This document shows, in pieces, positions 45,989 to 55,163 of a stretch of DNA of 64,000 bases. The notes under the pieces are model-generated. The model was given only the letters and a program-made list of their open reading frames with translations, had not been told where the DNA came from and did not search any database. Each line of letters starts with the position of its first letter. The stretch's first letter is position 1. The position numbers were made by a program, and so were the translations under genes. The stretch is taken from contig NZ_JAQQKW010000003.1 of NCBI RefSeq assembly GCF_028550395.1, positions 310,001 through 374,000 of the forward strand, given 5' to 3'. This DNA is from Asticcacaulis currens (lineage in GTDB: Bacteria > Pseudomonadota > Alphaproteobacteria > Caulobacterales > Caulobacteraceae).

Positions 45989-48900
45989 ATGACTCCGAAT
46001 GGTCCGCTTCACGCTTTGAAGGCCTTCCTGTTTCCCGGAAAAAGCCACGCCGCCAGCAGCAGTCTGGGCGTCCTCCTGTCCCTCATTTTTGTAGCCGCCT
46101 TTTTCCTGATCAGCGGTTTTATCTCCTACACCAACATTGTCACGCTGCGTAAAAACAGCGAGGAAGTCACCCAGACGCACAAGACCATACTGGGCCTGAG
46201 CGAACTGATTGCCACCCTGACCGACGCCGAAACGGGGCAGCGCGGCTATATCATCACGGGCGACGAGGCCTATCTGGTGCCCTATGAGAACGCCACCTTC
46301 GTCCTCAAGGAGCGCGCGAAGGTCCTGCAAACGCTGCTGGCCCAGTCGCCCGAGCTGAAACCGCAGGTCGATGCGATCGAAGAACGCATCAATCTCAAAA
46401 TGGCGGAACTGCACCGCACCATAGATATCCGTCGCACGCAGGGGATGCAGGCCGCCGCGATTGAGGTCAGCCGCCACCTTGGCAAGAACCACATGGACAT
46501 CATCCGGCGCGAAATCAAAGAGATCGAGGCGGCGGAAAATGCCCGGCGTCAGGCGGGTATCCGCCAGCGCGCCGAAGCCTTTAACACGGCCATCCTGTCC
46601 ACCACCGCGACCGCCATTCTGGGCGTGATCCTGACCCTGATCATCGCCATGATTGTGCGCCGCTCGACCGAAAGACAGGCCCTGCAAAACTGGCTGTCCA
46701 ATGGTGAGGTCGGGCTTGGGGCCGCCCTCGCCGGAGACCCCAGCCTGGATGAGGTGGGGCAACGGACCCTGGCCTTCCTGTGCGACTATCTGGGGGCGCA
46801 AAGTGCTGCCTTCTACGCGCGCGACGGGGGCATATTGAAGCAGGCCGCCACCTATGGCGTCCCCGGCGAAACGGGCCTGCCGCTGACGATCAAGATGCAC
46901 GAAGGCCTGCTGGGTCAGGCGGCAGCGGAGGGCAAGATCGCGGTCCTCTCCGACCTGCCCGATCCGCTGCTGAGTGTCGGGACGTCGCTGGGGCAATGGC
47001 AGCCGCGCCACGTGGTCATAGCCCCTGCCGCCACCGAAACGCAGGTCGATGCGGTGGTTGAACTGGGCTTCATGGCCGGCGTCGATCCGGCCACCGTCAC
47101 CCTGCTTGAGCGTTCGTCCGATATTATCAGCGTCGCCGTGCGCTCGGCCAATTACCGGGCCATGCAGCAGAACCTGCTGGAGGAAACCCAGCGGCAATCC
47201 GAAGAGCTTCAAACCCAGGCCGAGGAACTGCGGGTCAATAATGAGGAGCTTGAGGAACAGAGCCGCGCGCTCAAGGAATCGCATCTGCGCCTTGAACAGC
47301 AGCAGGCCGAACTGGAACAGACCAATGTGCAACTGTCCGAGCAGGCGCGCATACTGGAACAGCAGAAGGACGACCTGAACCGCAGCGCCGCCGACATCGC
47401 GCTCAAGGCGCAGGAACTGGAACAGGCCAGCCGTTATAAGTCGGATTTCCTCGCCAATATGAGCCACGAACTGCGCACGCCGCTCAACTCGTCGCTCATT
47501 CTGGCCAAGCTGCTGGCCGACAACCGCGACGGCAATCTGAGCGAGGAACAGGTTAAATTCGCCCGCACCATCCAGTCGTCGGGCAACGATCTTCTGGCGC
47601 TGATCAACGACATTCTCGACCTGTCGAAGATCGAGGCCGGTCAGATGGACATCAATGCGGAGCCGGTCTCGTTCCGCCGCCTGGTCAGCGACATGACGCG
47701 GATGTTCGAGCCGCTGGCCAATGAAAAGGGCCTGACCTTCCGTGTCGAAGCCGATGAAAACCTGCCCGACCTGTTCGATTCCGACCGCCAGCGTCTGGAG
47801 CAGGTGCTGAAAAACCTGTTGTCCAACGCCCTGAAATTCACCGAAAGCGGGTCGGTCATCCTGCGCATGTCGGCAGCCGACAACAAGGTGCGCTTTGCCG
47901 TCAGCGATACGGGTATCGGCATCTCCACCGAACAGCAGAACAGCATTTTCGAAGCCTTCCGTCAGGCGGATTCGACCATTTCGCGCAAGTACGGCGGCAC
48001 GGGTCTGGGCCTGTCGATTTCGCGCGAACTGTCGCGCCTGCTGGGCGGCCATATCGAGCTGAAAAGCGAACCGGGCGAAGGCTCGACCTTCACCCTTATC
48101 CTGCCGCTGATCTACGACCCGCAGCAGGTGGCCCCGCGCGAAACGCCGCGCAGCGCCCCTGAACCGCAGATTATCGAAACCTTTGCCGAGGCACCGGCGG
48201 CCCCGATCCTGCCGACCCGTACCCGTATTCCGGATGATCGCGACCGGCTCAGCGGCGACAAGCGCCTGCTGCTGGCCGTGGAAGACGATCCGTCCTTTGC
48301 CCGCATTCTTTACGAACTGGCGCAGGATCTGGGCTTTCAGTGCCTGATCGCCAGCACGGCCGAAGACGCCATGCTGATGGTGCGTCAGTACGTGCCGTCG
48401 GCCGTGGTACTCGACCTCGGCCTGCCCGATCATTCCGGCCTGTCGGTGCTCGACCGCCTCAAGCGCGACCCCAAGACGCGGCACATCCCCGTGCACGTCG
48501 TGTCGGCCAATGATTACATGCACGCCGCCCTGTCGATGGGGGCCATCGGCTACATGCTGAAACCCGTCAAACGCGACGAACTGGTCGAGGCCTTCACTCA
48601 GCTTGAGACGCGTCTTGAAAAGCGGATGCGCCGCGTACTGATCGTCGAAGACGACGCCGTGCAGCGTGACTCGGTGATGGCGCTGTTGAAGACGCAGGAC
48701 GTCGAAACCGTAGCCGTCGGCACGGCGGCGGAGTGCCTGACGGAACTGAAGTCACACACCTATGACTGCATGGTGCTGGACCTGAGCCTGCCCGACGCCA
48801 GCGGCTACTCGTTGCTGGAAACGCTGTCCACCGAACAGGACTACGCCTTCCCGCCGGTCATCGTCTATACGGGCCGCGACATCTCCGCAGCGGATGAACA

Positions 48901-49447
48901 GAAGCTGCGCCGCTATTCCAAGTCCATCATCATCAAGGGCGCCAAGTCGCCGGAACGCCTGCTCGACGAAGTCACCCTGTTCCTGCACCAGATGGTGTCG
49001 GACCTGTCGCCCGAACAGCAGAAGATGCTGCACCGGGCCAAGGGCCGCGACAACATGCTGGAAGGGCGGCGTCTGCTGGTGGTCGAAGACGATGTGCGCA
49101 ACGTCTATGCCGTCACCAACATCTTCGAGCCTCTGGGGGCCATTGTGCAGATCGCCCGCAATGGTCGCGAAGCCCTTGAGGCTCTGGAAGTGGCGCAGAC
49201 CTCACCCGAAACCGCCATCGACCTGGTACTGATGGACGTCATGATGCCGGAAATGGACGGCCTCACCGCCACGCGCGAAATCCGCAAGCGTGCGGAATGG
49301 AAGAAGCTGCCGGTCATCATGCTGACCGCCAAGGCGATGAAGGACGATCAGGAACGCTGCCTCGAAGCCGGTGCCAATGACTATATGGCCAAGCCGCTGG
49401 ATGTCGAAAAGCTGGTATCGCTGGTGCGCGTCTGGGTGCCGAGGTAA
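45989..49447 (+). CDS. Hybrid sensor histidine kinase (CHASE3-GAF-HisKA-HATPase-REC-REC-REC)
   Basis: A 1152-aa membrane kinase. The first helix is at about residues 25-47, then a CHASE3 periplasmic domain (LTDAETGQRGYIITGDE), a second helix at about 203-225, a GAF domain (about 240-390) and a long coiled coil (about 395-480). Next come HisKA with His493 (MSHELRTPLNSS), HATPase (NALKFTE, GTGLGLSI) and three receivers: DLGLPD about 808, DLSLPD about 930, and DVMMPEMDG about 1082. The ATG at 45989 has GAGG ten bases upstream; a TTG at 45968 is an alternative. Neighbouring CheR and CheB suggest a methylation-linked pathway. Confidence 0.95.
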   Translation: MTPNGPLHALKAFLFPGKSHAASSSLGVLLSLIFVAAFFLISGFISYTNIVTLRKNSEEVTQTHKTILGLSELIATLTDAETGQRGYIITGDEAYLVPYENATFVLKERAKVLQTLLAQSPELKPQVDAIEERINLKMAELHRTIDIRRTQGMQAAAIEVSRHLGKNHMDIIRREIKEIEAAENARRQAGIRQRAEAFNTAILSTTATAILGVILTLIIAMIVRRSTERQALQNWLSNGEVGLGAALAGDPSLDEVGQRTLAFLCDYLGAQSAAFYARDGGILKQAATYGVPGETGLPLTIKMHEGLLGQAAAEGKIAVLSDLPDPLLSVGTSLGQWQPRHVVIAPAATETQVDAVVELGFMAGVDPATVTLLERSSDIISVAVRSANYRAMQQNLLEETQRQSEELQTQAEELRVNNEELEEQSRALKESHLRLEQQQAELEQTNVQLSEQARILEQQKDDLNRSAADIALKAQELEQASRYKSDFLANMSHELRTPLNSSLILAKLLADNRDGNLSEEQVKFARTIQSSGNDLLALINDILDLSKIEAGQMDINAEPVSFRRLVSDMTRMFEPLANEKGLTFRVEADENLPDLFDSDRQRLEQVLKNLLSNALKFTESGSVILRMSAADNKVRFAVSDTGIGISTEQQNSIFEAFRQADSTISRKYGGTGLGLSISRELSRLLGGHIELKSEPGEGSTFTLILPLIYDPQQVAPRETPRSAPEPQIIETFAEAPAAPILPTRTRIPDDRDRLSGDKRLLLAVEDDPSFARILYELAQDLGFQCLIASTAEDAMLMVRQYVPSAVVLDLGLPDHSGLSVLDRLKRDPKTRHIPVHVVSANDYMHAALSMGAIGYMLKPVKRDELVEAFTQLETRLEKRMRRVLIVEDDAVQRDSVMALLKTQDVETVAVGTAAECLTELKSHTYDCMVLDLSLPDASGYSLLETLSTEQDYAFPPVIVYTGRDISAADEQKLRRYSKSIIIKGAKSPERLLDEVTLFLHQMVSDLSPEQQKMLHRAKGRDNMLEGRRLLVVEDDVRNVYAVTNIFEPLGAIVQIARNGREALEALEVAQTSPETAIDLVLMDVMMPEMDGLTATREIRKRAEWKKLPVIMLTAKAMKDDQERCLEAGANDYMAKPLDVEKLVSLVRVWVPR

Positions 49448-49452
49448 CTTAA

Positions 49453-49555
49453 ACCGCATCCGGCCGTTGAAGACTCGAGGCTGTCTCACATGTGTCAGAC
49501 ACATGAGACCGTCTCGAAAGGCATACCGAGTGTCATTTCCAATGACCCTTGGTAT
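49453..49555 (+). repeat. Palindromic repeat family 2, copy 2
   Basis: Matches 44769-44871 in length and most bases, ending in the same AATGACCCTTGGTAT. The central inverted repeat is longer here, with GTGTC facing GACAC. It lies between the large hybrid kinase and CheR. Confidence 0.7.
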
Positions 49556-49631
49556 CAGTTACTGATTTTATTTTTATGCGTGATGGTCCTACAGTGGCTT
49601 TCCTTTTAGCGGCTGGCGTGCGTGACGGGTT

Positions 49632-50459
49632 GTGCATAACAAGATCGAGGATATAGAAATTCGCCTTTTCCTTGAGGCGATATATCTCAAATATCACTAT
49701 GATTTCAGAGGCTACGCCATGGCCTCGATCAAACGCCGCCTGTTGCAGGCCCGCGATCAGTTCGGCTGCCGCTCGATTTCGATGCTTCAGGACATGGTGT
49801 TGCACGATGAAGACATGCTGGCCGCGCTGATGAGCTACCTGACGGTGCAGGTCTCCGAACTGTTTCGTGACCCGGCCTATTTCCGCGCCATCCGCGAAAA
49901 GGTCGTGCCGCACCTTAAGACCTATCCGTCGCTGAAGGTGTGGATCGCCGGCTGTTCGACCGGCGAGGAGCTTTATGCCTTCGCCATCCTGTTCCGCGAA
50001 GAAGGACTGGAAGAACGCACCCTCTTCTACGCCACAGACATCAATCAGGAGTCGCTGCGCAAGGCCGAAGCCGGGGTCTATGACCTCGACCGGATGCGTT
50101 TGTTTACCGAAAATCACCGTCTGTCGGGCGGCAAGACCTCGCTGTCCGACTACTACACCGCCGCCTATGGCGCGGCCACCTTCGACAAGTCCTTGCGCAA
50201 GCACGTGGTCTTTTCCGATCATTCGCTGGTCACGGACGCGGTATTTGCCGAAACGCAGTTTGTGTCGTGTCGCAATGTGCTGATCTATTTCAACCGCGAC
50301 CTGCAAAACCGCGCCGTGGCCCTGTTTGCCGAGTCCCTGTCGCGCAAAGGGTTTCTGGGCCTAGGCGCCAAGGAGACGCTGCGCTTTACCGATCATCACG
50401 ATAAATTCGACGAATTCGCCCGTGAAGAACGTCTCTATCAGAAGCGGGAAGCCGCATGA
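49632..50459 (+). CDS. cheR: CheR-type methyltransferase
   Basis: The 275-aa protein has an all-helical N-terminal domain (residues 5-60) and a SAM-dependent domain. WIAGCSTGEELYAFAILF is the AdoMet-binding motif, then YATDINQESL and the catalytic CRNVLIYFN. It methylates glutamate side chains of chemoreceptors or other proteins; no receptor gene is in the window. The GTG start keeps the N-terminal domain whole. Its end overlaps cheB by four bases. Confidence 0.93.
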   Translation: MHNKIEDIEIRLFLEAIYLKYHYDFRGYAMASIKRRLLQARDQFGCRSISMLQDMVLHDEDMLAALMSYLTVQVSELFRDPAYFRAIREKVVPHLKTYPSLKVWIAGCSTGEELYAFAILFREEGLEERTLFYATDINQESLRKAEAGVYDLDRMRLFTENHRLSGGKTSLSDYYTAAYGAATFDKSLRKHVVFSDHSLVTDAVFAETQFVSCRNVLIYFNRDLQNRAVALFAESLSRKGFLGLGAKETLRFTDHHDKFDEFAREERLYQKREAA

Positions 50460-51025
50460 GCTCCTCCCCTCGCAAAGCCGTCGTTATCGGGGCCTCGGCA
50501 GGCGGCGTAGAGGCCCTGTCCAGCCTGTTGCCGCACCTGCCCCCCGACTATTGCCCGGTGCTGGTGGTTATTCACCTGCCGCCGACGAAATCGAGCGTTC
50601 TGGCCGATCTGTTTCACGACAAATGTCGTATGAGAGTGGTGGAGGCCGAAGATAAGGCCCCTATCGAGGCAGGTACCATCTACTTCGCCCCTCCGGATTA
50701 TCACCTCATGGTCGAAACCGATTTTACCGTCGCCTTGTCGAACGAAGCGCCGGTGTGGTTTTCGCGCCCGTCCATCGACGTATTGTTCGAGACGGCCGCC
50801 GATGCCTACGGAGCGGGCCTGACAGGCCTGATCCTGACCGGCGCCAATGAGGACGGCGCGGCGGGTCTGCGCAGGGTCATGGCACAGGGCGGGCGCGGCC
50901 TGATCCAGTCGCCGGAGACGGCCTATGCGCGGCTGATGCCGGAAACGGCCCTGTCCCTGTGCCCGAAGGCGCTCGTACGCCCTCTGGATCGCCTTGCGGC
51001 GGAACTGATTACGGAAGCCGCTTAG
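50456..51025 (+). CDS. cheB: CheB-type methylesterase domain protein (no receiver)
   Basis: The 189-aa protein is only the methylesterase domain: catalytic Ser in GASAGGVEA, His in VIHLPP, and Asp in GANEDGAAG. The receiver usual in chemotaxis CheB is missing, so activity is not controlled by direct phosphorylation. It is translationally coupled with cheR. Confidence 0.9.
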   Translation: MSSSPRKAVVIGASAGGVEALSSLLPHLPPDYCPVLVVIHLPPTKSSVLADLFHDKCRMRVVEAEDKAPIEAGTIYFAPPDYHLMVETDFTVALSNEAPVWFSRPSIDVLFETAADAYGAGLTGLILTGANEDGAAGLRRVMAQGGRGLIQSPETAYARLMPETALSLCPKALVRPLDRLAAELITEAA

Positions 51026-51125
51026 AGCGTGTTTCGCTCAGTTTGATCGAAATGACGCTCAAAGTTTTTAGTTTAACGCGCTTTTTCGCCCGAAAAGCGC
51101 GTCCCACTTTTCGGAAAGCGCTTCA
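51020..51125 (-). repeat. Two-hairpin intergenic repeat, copy E (reverse orientation)
   Basis: Read on the minus strand it has CCGAAAAGTGGG, CGCGCTTTTCGG, GCGCG arms and an AAACTAAAAACTTTGAGCG linker, ending CGCTCTAA, which is the same order as copies A to D. It overlaps the end of cheB and the start of the next kinase. Confidence 0.55.
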
Positions 51126-52685
51126 ATGAACACGCCCGCCCCCATCTTGCTGGTCGATGATCTCGAAGAAAACCTGCTGGCGCTCGAAGCCTTGTTGCGT
51201 CGTGACGGCCTGACCATCCTCAAGGCGCGGTCGGGCGTCGAGGCGCTGGAGATCCTGCTGCGGCAGGAGGTGGCGCTGGCCCTGCTCGACGTGCAGATGC
51301 CTGAAATGGACGGCTTCGAACTGGCCGAAACCCTGCGCGGTGCCGAACGCACGCGGCGCATCCCTATCATCTTTCTGACCGCCGGGACCACCGACCGCGA
51401 ACGCCGTTTCCGCGGCTATGAGGCCGGGGCCGTCGATTTCCTGCAAAAGCCCATCGAAGGCGACATCCTCAAATCCAAGGTCGAGGTCTTCGTCGAACTC
51501 TACGCCCAGCGTCGTCAGATCGCCCAGCAGCGCGACGCCCTTCTGGCGCAGACGGATGAAATCCGCCGCACCTCGGAGGCGCTGCGTGACGCCGACCACC
51601 GCAAGGATGTCTTCCTCGCCACCTTGGCCCACGAACTGCGCAATCCGATGGCCCCTATCCGCAACGGGCTCCAGATTTTACGCATGGCCCCGGACAGCCC
51701 GATGGCGGCGCAGGTGCGCGACATGATGGATCGTCAGATGACCCATCTGGTGCGCCTTGTCGATGATCTGCTGGATGTGTCGCGCGTCAGTCAGGGCAAG
51801 ATCGAGCTGAAGCGCGAGCACCTGACCCTGCGTTCGGTGGTCGAGGCCGCGGTCGAAACCGCGCGTCCCGTCATCGACCTCGCCGGGCACACCTTTACGC
51901 TGGACCTGCCGGCGGAAGAGTTGTGGGTCGATGGCGACCTGACGCGGCTGGCGCAGATCGTCGCCAACCTGCTCAACAATGCCGCCAAATATACGCCCGA
52001 AAGCGGCCGCATCGGCCTCAGCCTGCGTCGGGACGGGACTGAGGCAGTCATCCGCGTCAGCGATACCGGGCTGGGCATAGATGCCGATATGCTCCCAAAG
52101 GTATTTGAACTCTTCACGCAGGTGGACCGCAATATCCACCGCGCGCAGGGCGGGCTGGGGATCGGTCTGGCGCTGGCGCAAAAGCTGGTGGCCCTGCATG
52201 GCGGTTCGATCCACGCCGAAAGCGCCGGGGCCAACAAGGGCTCGACCTTCGAGCTGCGCCTGCCTCTGGCCGAAGCGCCGCACGCCACGGCGGACGGTCT
52301 GAGCGAAGCGCAGACGGCGCGCGCCCTGAACGTGCTGGTGGTCGATGACAACCGCGAGTCGGCCAGGACAACAAGCTGGATGCTCGACCTGATCGGCCAC
52401 CATACGCGCACCGTGCACGACGGCATTGCGGCTCTGGCCGCCGCCGACAGCGAGACGCCCGACGTTATCCTGCTCGACATCGGTATGCCTGGTTTGAACG
52501 GCTATGAGGTCTGCCGCGAACTGCGCAAACGTCCGCAATTGCAGGAAACGGTGGTGATTGCTCAGACCGGCTGGGGGCAGGACAGCGACCGTCAGGCGGC
52601 GTTTGAGGCGGGCTTCAACCACCACCTGACCAAGCCGGTCAATCTCGACAGCCTGAGCCGCCTGCTGGCCGATATAAGGGCTTAA
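51126..52685 (+). CDS. Hybrid histidine kinase (REC-HisKA-HATPase-REC)
   Basis: The protein (519 aa) is soluble. The first receiver has Asp about 54 (LLDVQMPEMDG), then a coiled coil, HisKA with LAHELRNPM (about 168), HATPase (NNAAKYTP, GLGIGLAL) and a C-terminal receiver with Asp about 450 (ILLDIGMPG). A REC-first kinase takes its input by phosphorylation. Its end overlaps the convergent topoisomerase gene by three to four bases. The cluster RR, kinase, CheR, CheB, kinase looks like one signalling unit. Confidence 0.93.
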   Translation: MNTPAPILLVDDLEENLLALEALLRRDGLTILKARSGVEALEILLRQEVALALLDVQMPEMDGFELAETLRGAERTRRIPIIFLTAGTTDRERRFRGYEAGAVDFLQKPIEGDILKSKVEVFVELYAQRRQIAQQRDALLAQTDEIRRTSEALRDADHRKDVFLATLAHELRNPMAPIRNGLQILRMAPDSPMAAQVRDMMDRQMTHLVRLVDDLLDVSRVSQGKIELKREHLTLRSVVEAAVETARPVIDLAGHTFTLDLPAEELWVDGDLTRLAQIVANLLNNAAKYTPESGRIGLSLRRDGTEAVIRVSDTGLGIDADMLPKVFELFTQVDRNIHRAQGGLGIGLALAQKLVALHGGSIHAESAGANKGSTFELRLPLAEAPHATADGLSEAQTARALNVLVVDDNRESARTTSWMLDLIGHHTRTVHDGIAALAAADSETPDVILLDIGMPGLNGYEVCRELRKRPQLQETVVIAQTGWGQDSDRQAAFEAGFNHHLTKPVNLDSLSRLLADIRA

Positions 52686-53749
52686 ACCGATAAGCGCTTC
52701 TTCAGGAAGCCGAGGACCATCACCTCATCGGGGTCCAGTTCCGCCGCCCCGCTCAGTTCAGCGTCGATTTCGTCCACGATCTGCTGGCTCAGGGCCCCGT
52801 CCAGATAGGCGCTGATCACCTCCGGGTGCACATAGCCCTTTCGGCACACGGCGGGCGTATTGCCGAGCCGGCGCGCCACGTCTTCGATGGCGGCCTTGAG
52901 ATTGCGCTTGGCCTCGGTCTGGGTCTCAAACGCATCAAAAGCCTGAAGCGCCAGCGCCGCCAGCACCGTCCCCGTAAAGGTGCGGAAGTCCTTGGCGGTG
53001 ACGGCCTCGCCGCTGATCTCTTTCAGATAGGCATTGACGTCCGACGAAGTGACGTCGTGCACCCGTCCGCCTTCATCTACCCAGGCGAACAATTCCTGCT
53101 CGCCGAGGTCCTGAAGGCGGCGGATGACGGCGGCGGCACGCCTATCGCTAAGTTTCAGGTTCCACGCCTTGCCCGACTTGCCCATAAAGCGAAAACGGAC
53201 GCTCTGGCCTTCGACCGAAACGTGCTCGTCTTTCAGCGTGGTCAGGCCGTAGGATTTGTTGGTGCGGGCATATTCGTCATTGCCGACGCGGATCAGGGTC
53301 TTTTCCAGAAGATAGACGACGGTGGCCAGCACCTTTTCACGGCTTAGGGTGCGTCGGGCCATGTCGACGCGCACGGCGGCCCGGATGCGCGGCAACACTT
53401 CGCCAAAACGCAGGATATGGCTGAACTTGGTGGCATCGCGCACGCTGCGCCAGTCGGCGTGATAGCGGTACTGCTTGCGGCCTTTGGCGTCCATGCCCGT
53501 CGCCTGAATATGGCCATTGGCAAAGGGGCATATCCACACCTCTTTCCACGCCGGCGGAATGGCCAGCCGGTCGATGCGGGTGCGCACCTTTTCGTCGTCA
53601 ATACGCTCACCCCTGGTGTCGAAATAGACGAAGCGGCGACCATATCGCCGCCGCGTCAAGCCGGGCCGCCGGTCATTGACGTAGCGCAGGCCACAGGCCT
53701 TCGCCTGTGCACTCGCATCCCCCTCTCGCACGGGCAGGCCGCCGTCCAT
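52682..53749 (-). CDS. DNA topoisomerase type IB
   Basis: A 355-aa bacterial relative of eukaryotic and poxvirus topoisomerase I. It has IPPAWKEVWICPF with following HIQATG and AKGRKQYRYH, KAKDFRTF-type AKDFRTFTGT, and the catalytic tyrosine in CRKGYVHPEV near residue 305. It relaxes supercoils without ATP. Its start overlaps the GH130 stop by one base, an unusual operon partner. Confidence 0.95.
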   Translation of the reverse strand: MDGGLPVREGDASAQAKACGLRYVNDRRPGLTRRRYGRRFVYFDTRGERIDDEKVRTRIDRLAIPPAWKEVWICPFANGHIQATGMDAKGRKQYRYHADWRSVRDATKFSHILRFGEVLPRIRAAVRVDMARRTLSREKVLATVVYLLEKTLIRVGNDEYARTNKSYGLTTLKDEHVSVEGQSVRFRFMGKSGKAWNLKLSDRRAAAVIRRLQDLGEQELFAWVDEGGRVHDVTSSDVNAYLKEISGEAVTAKDFRTFTGTVLAALALQAFDAFETQTEAKRNLKAAIEDVARRLGNTPAVCRKGYVHPEVISAYLDGALSQQIVDEIDAELSGAAELDPDEVMVLGFLKKRLSV

Positions 53750-55047
53750 CAGAAGGGCCGCAGGTGCTGAAGGATGTCATCGACGTGCAGCGAGGCGAAG
53801 CGGATCGAGGAATCGGCCACCCCATAGGGCAGCAGTATCCAGTCGCCGTGCTTCAGCGCGCCGCAGCTATAGACGACATTGGGCACATAGCCTTCGCGCG
53901 TGTCTTCGCCGGGGGCCAGAATGGGCGTGCGCGACCGGCCGATGACCTGACGCGGATCGGCCTTGTCGAGCAGAACCGCCCCCAGACAGTAGCGGCGCAT
54001 GGCCCCAACGCCGTGGGTAAAGACCAGCCACCCGGCGTCCAGTTCGATGGGCGAGCCGCAATTGCCCATCTGCACCATTTCCCACGGATGTTTGGGCGAG
54101 ACGATGCGGTCGCCATAGTTCCACACCATGCGGTCTTCGCTTTCGAGGTAGAACAGGCTCTCGTGGTCCAGCCGCCCGATGGCCGCATAGCGTCCGTTGA
54201 TGCGGCGCGGAAACAGGGCCAGCCCCTTGTGCATGGCCGCCAGTCCGCGAAACGGCGTCAGATAGATCGTGTCGAAATCCTCGGTCTCGAACAGCTCGCA
54301 GCCGATCTCGCGCCCCGAATAGGCGGTGTAGGTCCCCAGATAGGTGGTGTCGCCGTCGTCTTCGGTAAATTGCACCAGACGCAGGTCTTCAAGGCCGTTC
54401 GATTGGGCGCGCGTCACCGGGAAGATGACCGTGCCCGACACGGAACAGGCCTTATGCCGCATCAGGGTCACCGGGCCGTCGGTCGCGCCCTGCGCCGGTT
54501 TGGCGGCGACGATAAAGTCGGAATCGGGCTCAAGCTCGACCGTGCCGTCGGCATGGAAGACGCCTTCGCGGAAGGAGATGGTCGAGATGTGCCCCTCGCC
54601 TACCGTGCGCACCGACATCAGGAAACGCAACGCCCCCTGCGCGACATCGCTCTGTTCCGGGTGGACGACGACGGACGGGTTCATGATCGCCGCCGCTTCG
54701 AACGAATATTCCTGACAGAAATAGGCCCCTATCAGCGCCGCATGGTCCTCGTCGATCTCATCCATGCCTTCGATGGCGCGGCCGATCATGCTGCGGATCG
54801 CCTTGAACCGATCGAGGAAGATGGAGCGCGCCTGAAGGTGGCGGCCGCTGAAATCGCGGCTGACGCTGTCGAGTTCGGCGCAACATTCCTCTCGCGTCAG
54901 CCTGAGCAGCGAGCGGCAGATACGCTCGGCCCGCGACATGGTGCCCAGCGCCGTGTTATAGGGCTCAACCGAGATGGTGAAGGGGCGCAGCACAACGCGC
55001 TCAGGGTCTGCGCGCAGCACGATGTCGCTGTACTTGATCTCTTTCAT
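53749..55047 (-). CDS. Glycoside hydrolase family 130-type protein (mannoside phosphorylase-like)
   Basis: A 432-aa five-bladed beta-propeller-like protein. Landmarks are NPSVV-HP with repeated blade strands, TYTAYSGREIGCELFETEDF, GCELFE and MVWNYGDRIVSPKHPWEM. It is close to GH130 enzymes that phosphorolyse or hydrolyse beta-mannosides. The ATG at 55047 has GAGTG upstream. It pairs with a glycosyltransferase gene upstream, so both may act on one mannose-containing polymer. Confidence 0.85.
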   Translation of the reverse strand: MKEIKYSDIVLRADPERVVLRPFTISVEPYNTALGTMSRAERICRSLLRLTREECCAELDSVSRDFSGRHLQARSIFLDRFKAIRSMIGRAIEGMDEIDEDHAALIGAYFCQEYSFEAAAIMNPSVVVHPEQSDVAQGALRFLMSVRTVGEGHISTISFREGVFHADGTVELEPDSDFIVAAKPAQGATDGPVTLMRHKACSVSGTVIFPVTRAQSNGLEDLRLVQFTEDDGDTTYLGTYTAYSGREIGCELFETEDFDTIYLTPFRGLAAMHKGLALFPRRINGRYAAIGRLDHESLFYLESEDRMVWNYGDRIVSPKHPWEMVQMGNCGSPIELDAGWLVFTHGVGAMRRYCLGAVLLDKADPRQVIGRSRTPILAPGEDTREGYVPNVVYSCGALKHGDWILLPYGVADSSIRFASLHVDDILQHLRPF

Positions 55048-55059
55048 AGGCACTCTGTC

Positions 55060-55162
55060 AAAAGCGCAGTCCGAAACGTGTGAAGCGGTTTTCGGACCCA
55101 AATGCGCGATAAAGCAAAAGTCAGAGCTGGGTTTCGATACCGTCTCACGAAACCCGGCTTAG
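55060..55162 (+). repeat. Two-hairpin intergenic repeat, copy D
   Basis: Hairpin 1: GCGCA (55064-55068) with TGCGC (55103-55107), around CCGAAAC-GTGTGAAGCGGTTTTCGG. Hairpin 2: AGCTGGGTTTCG against CGAAACCCGGCT (to 55159). Confidence 0.65.
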
Positions 55163-55163
55163 C

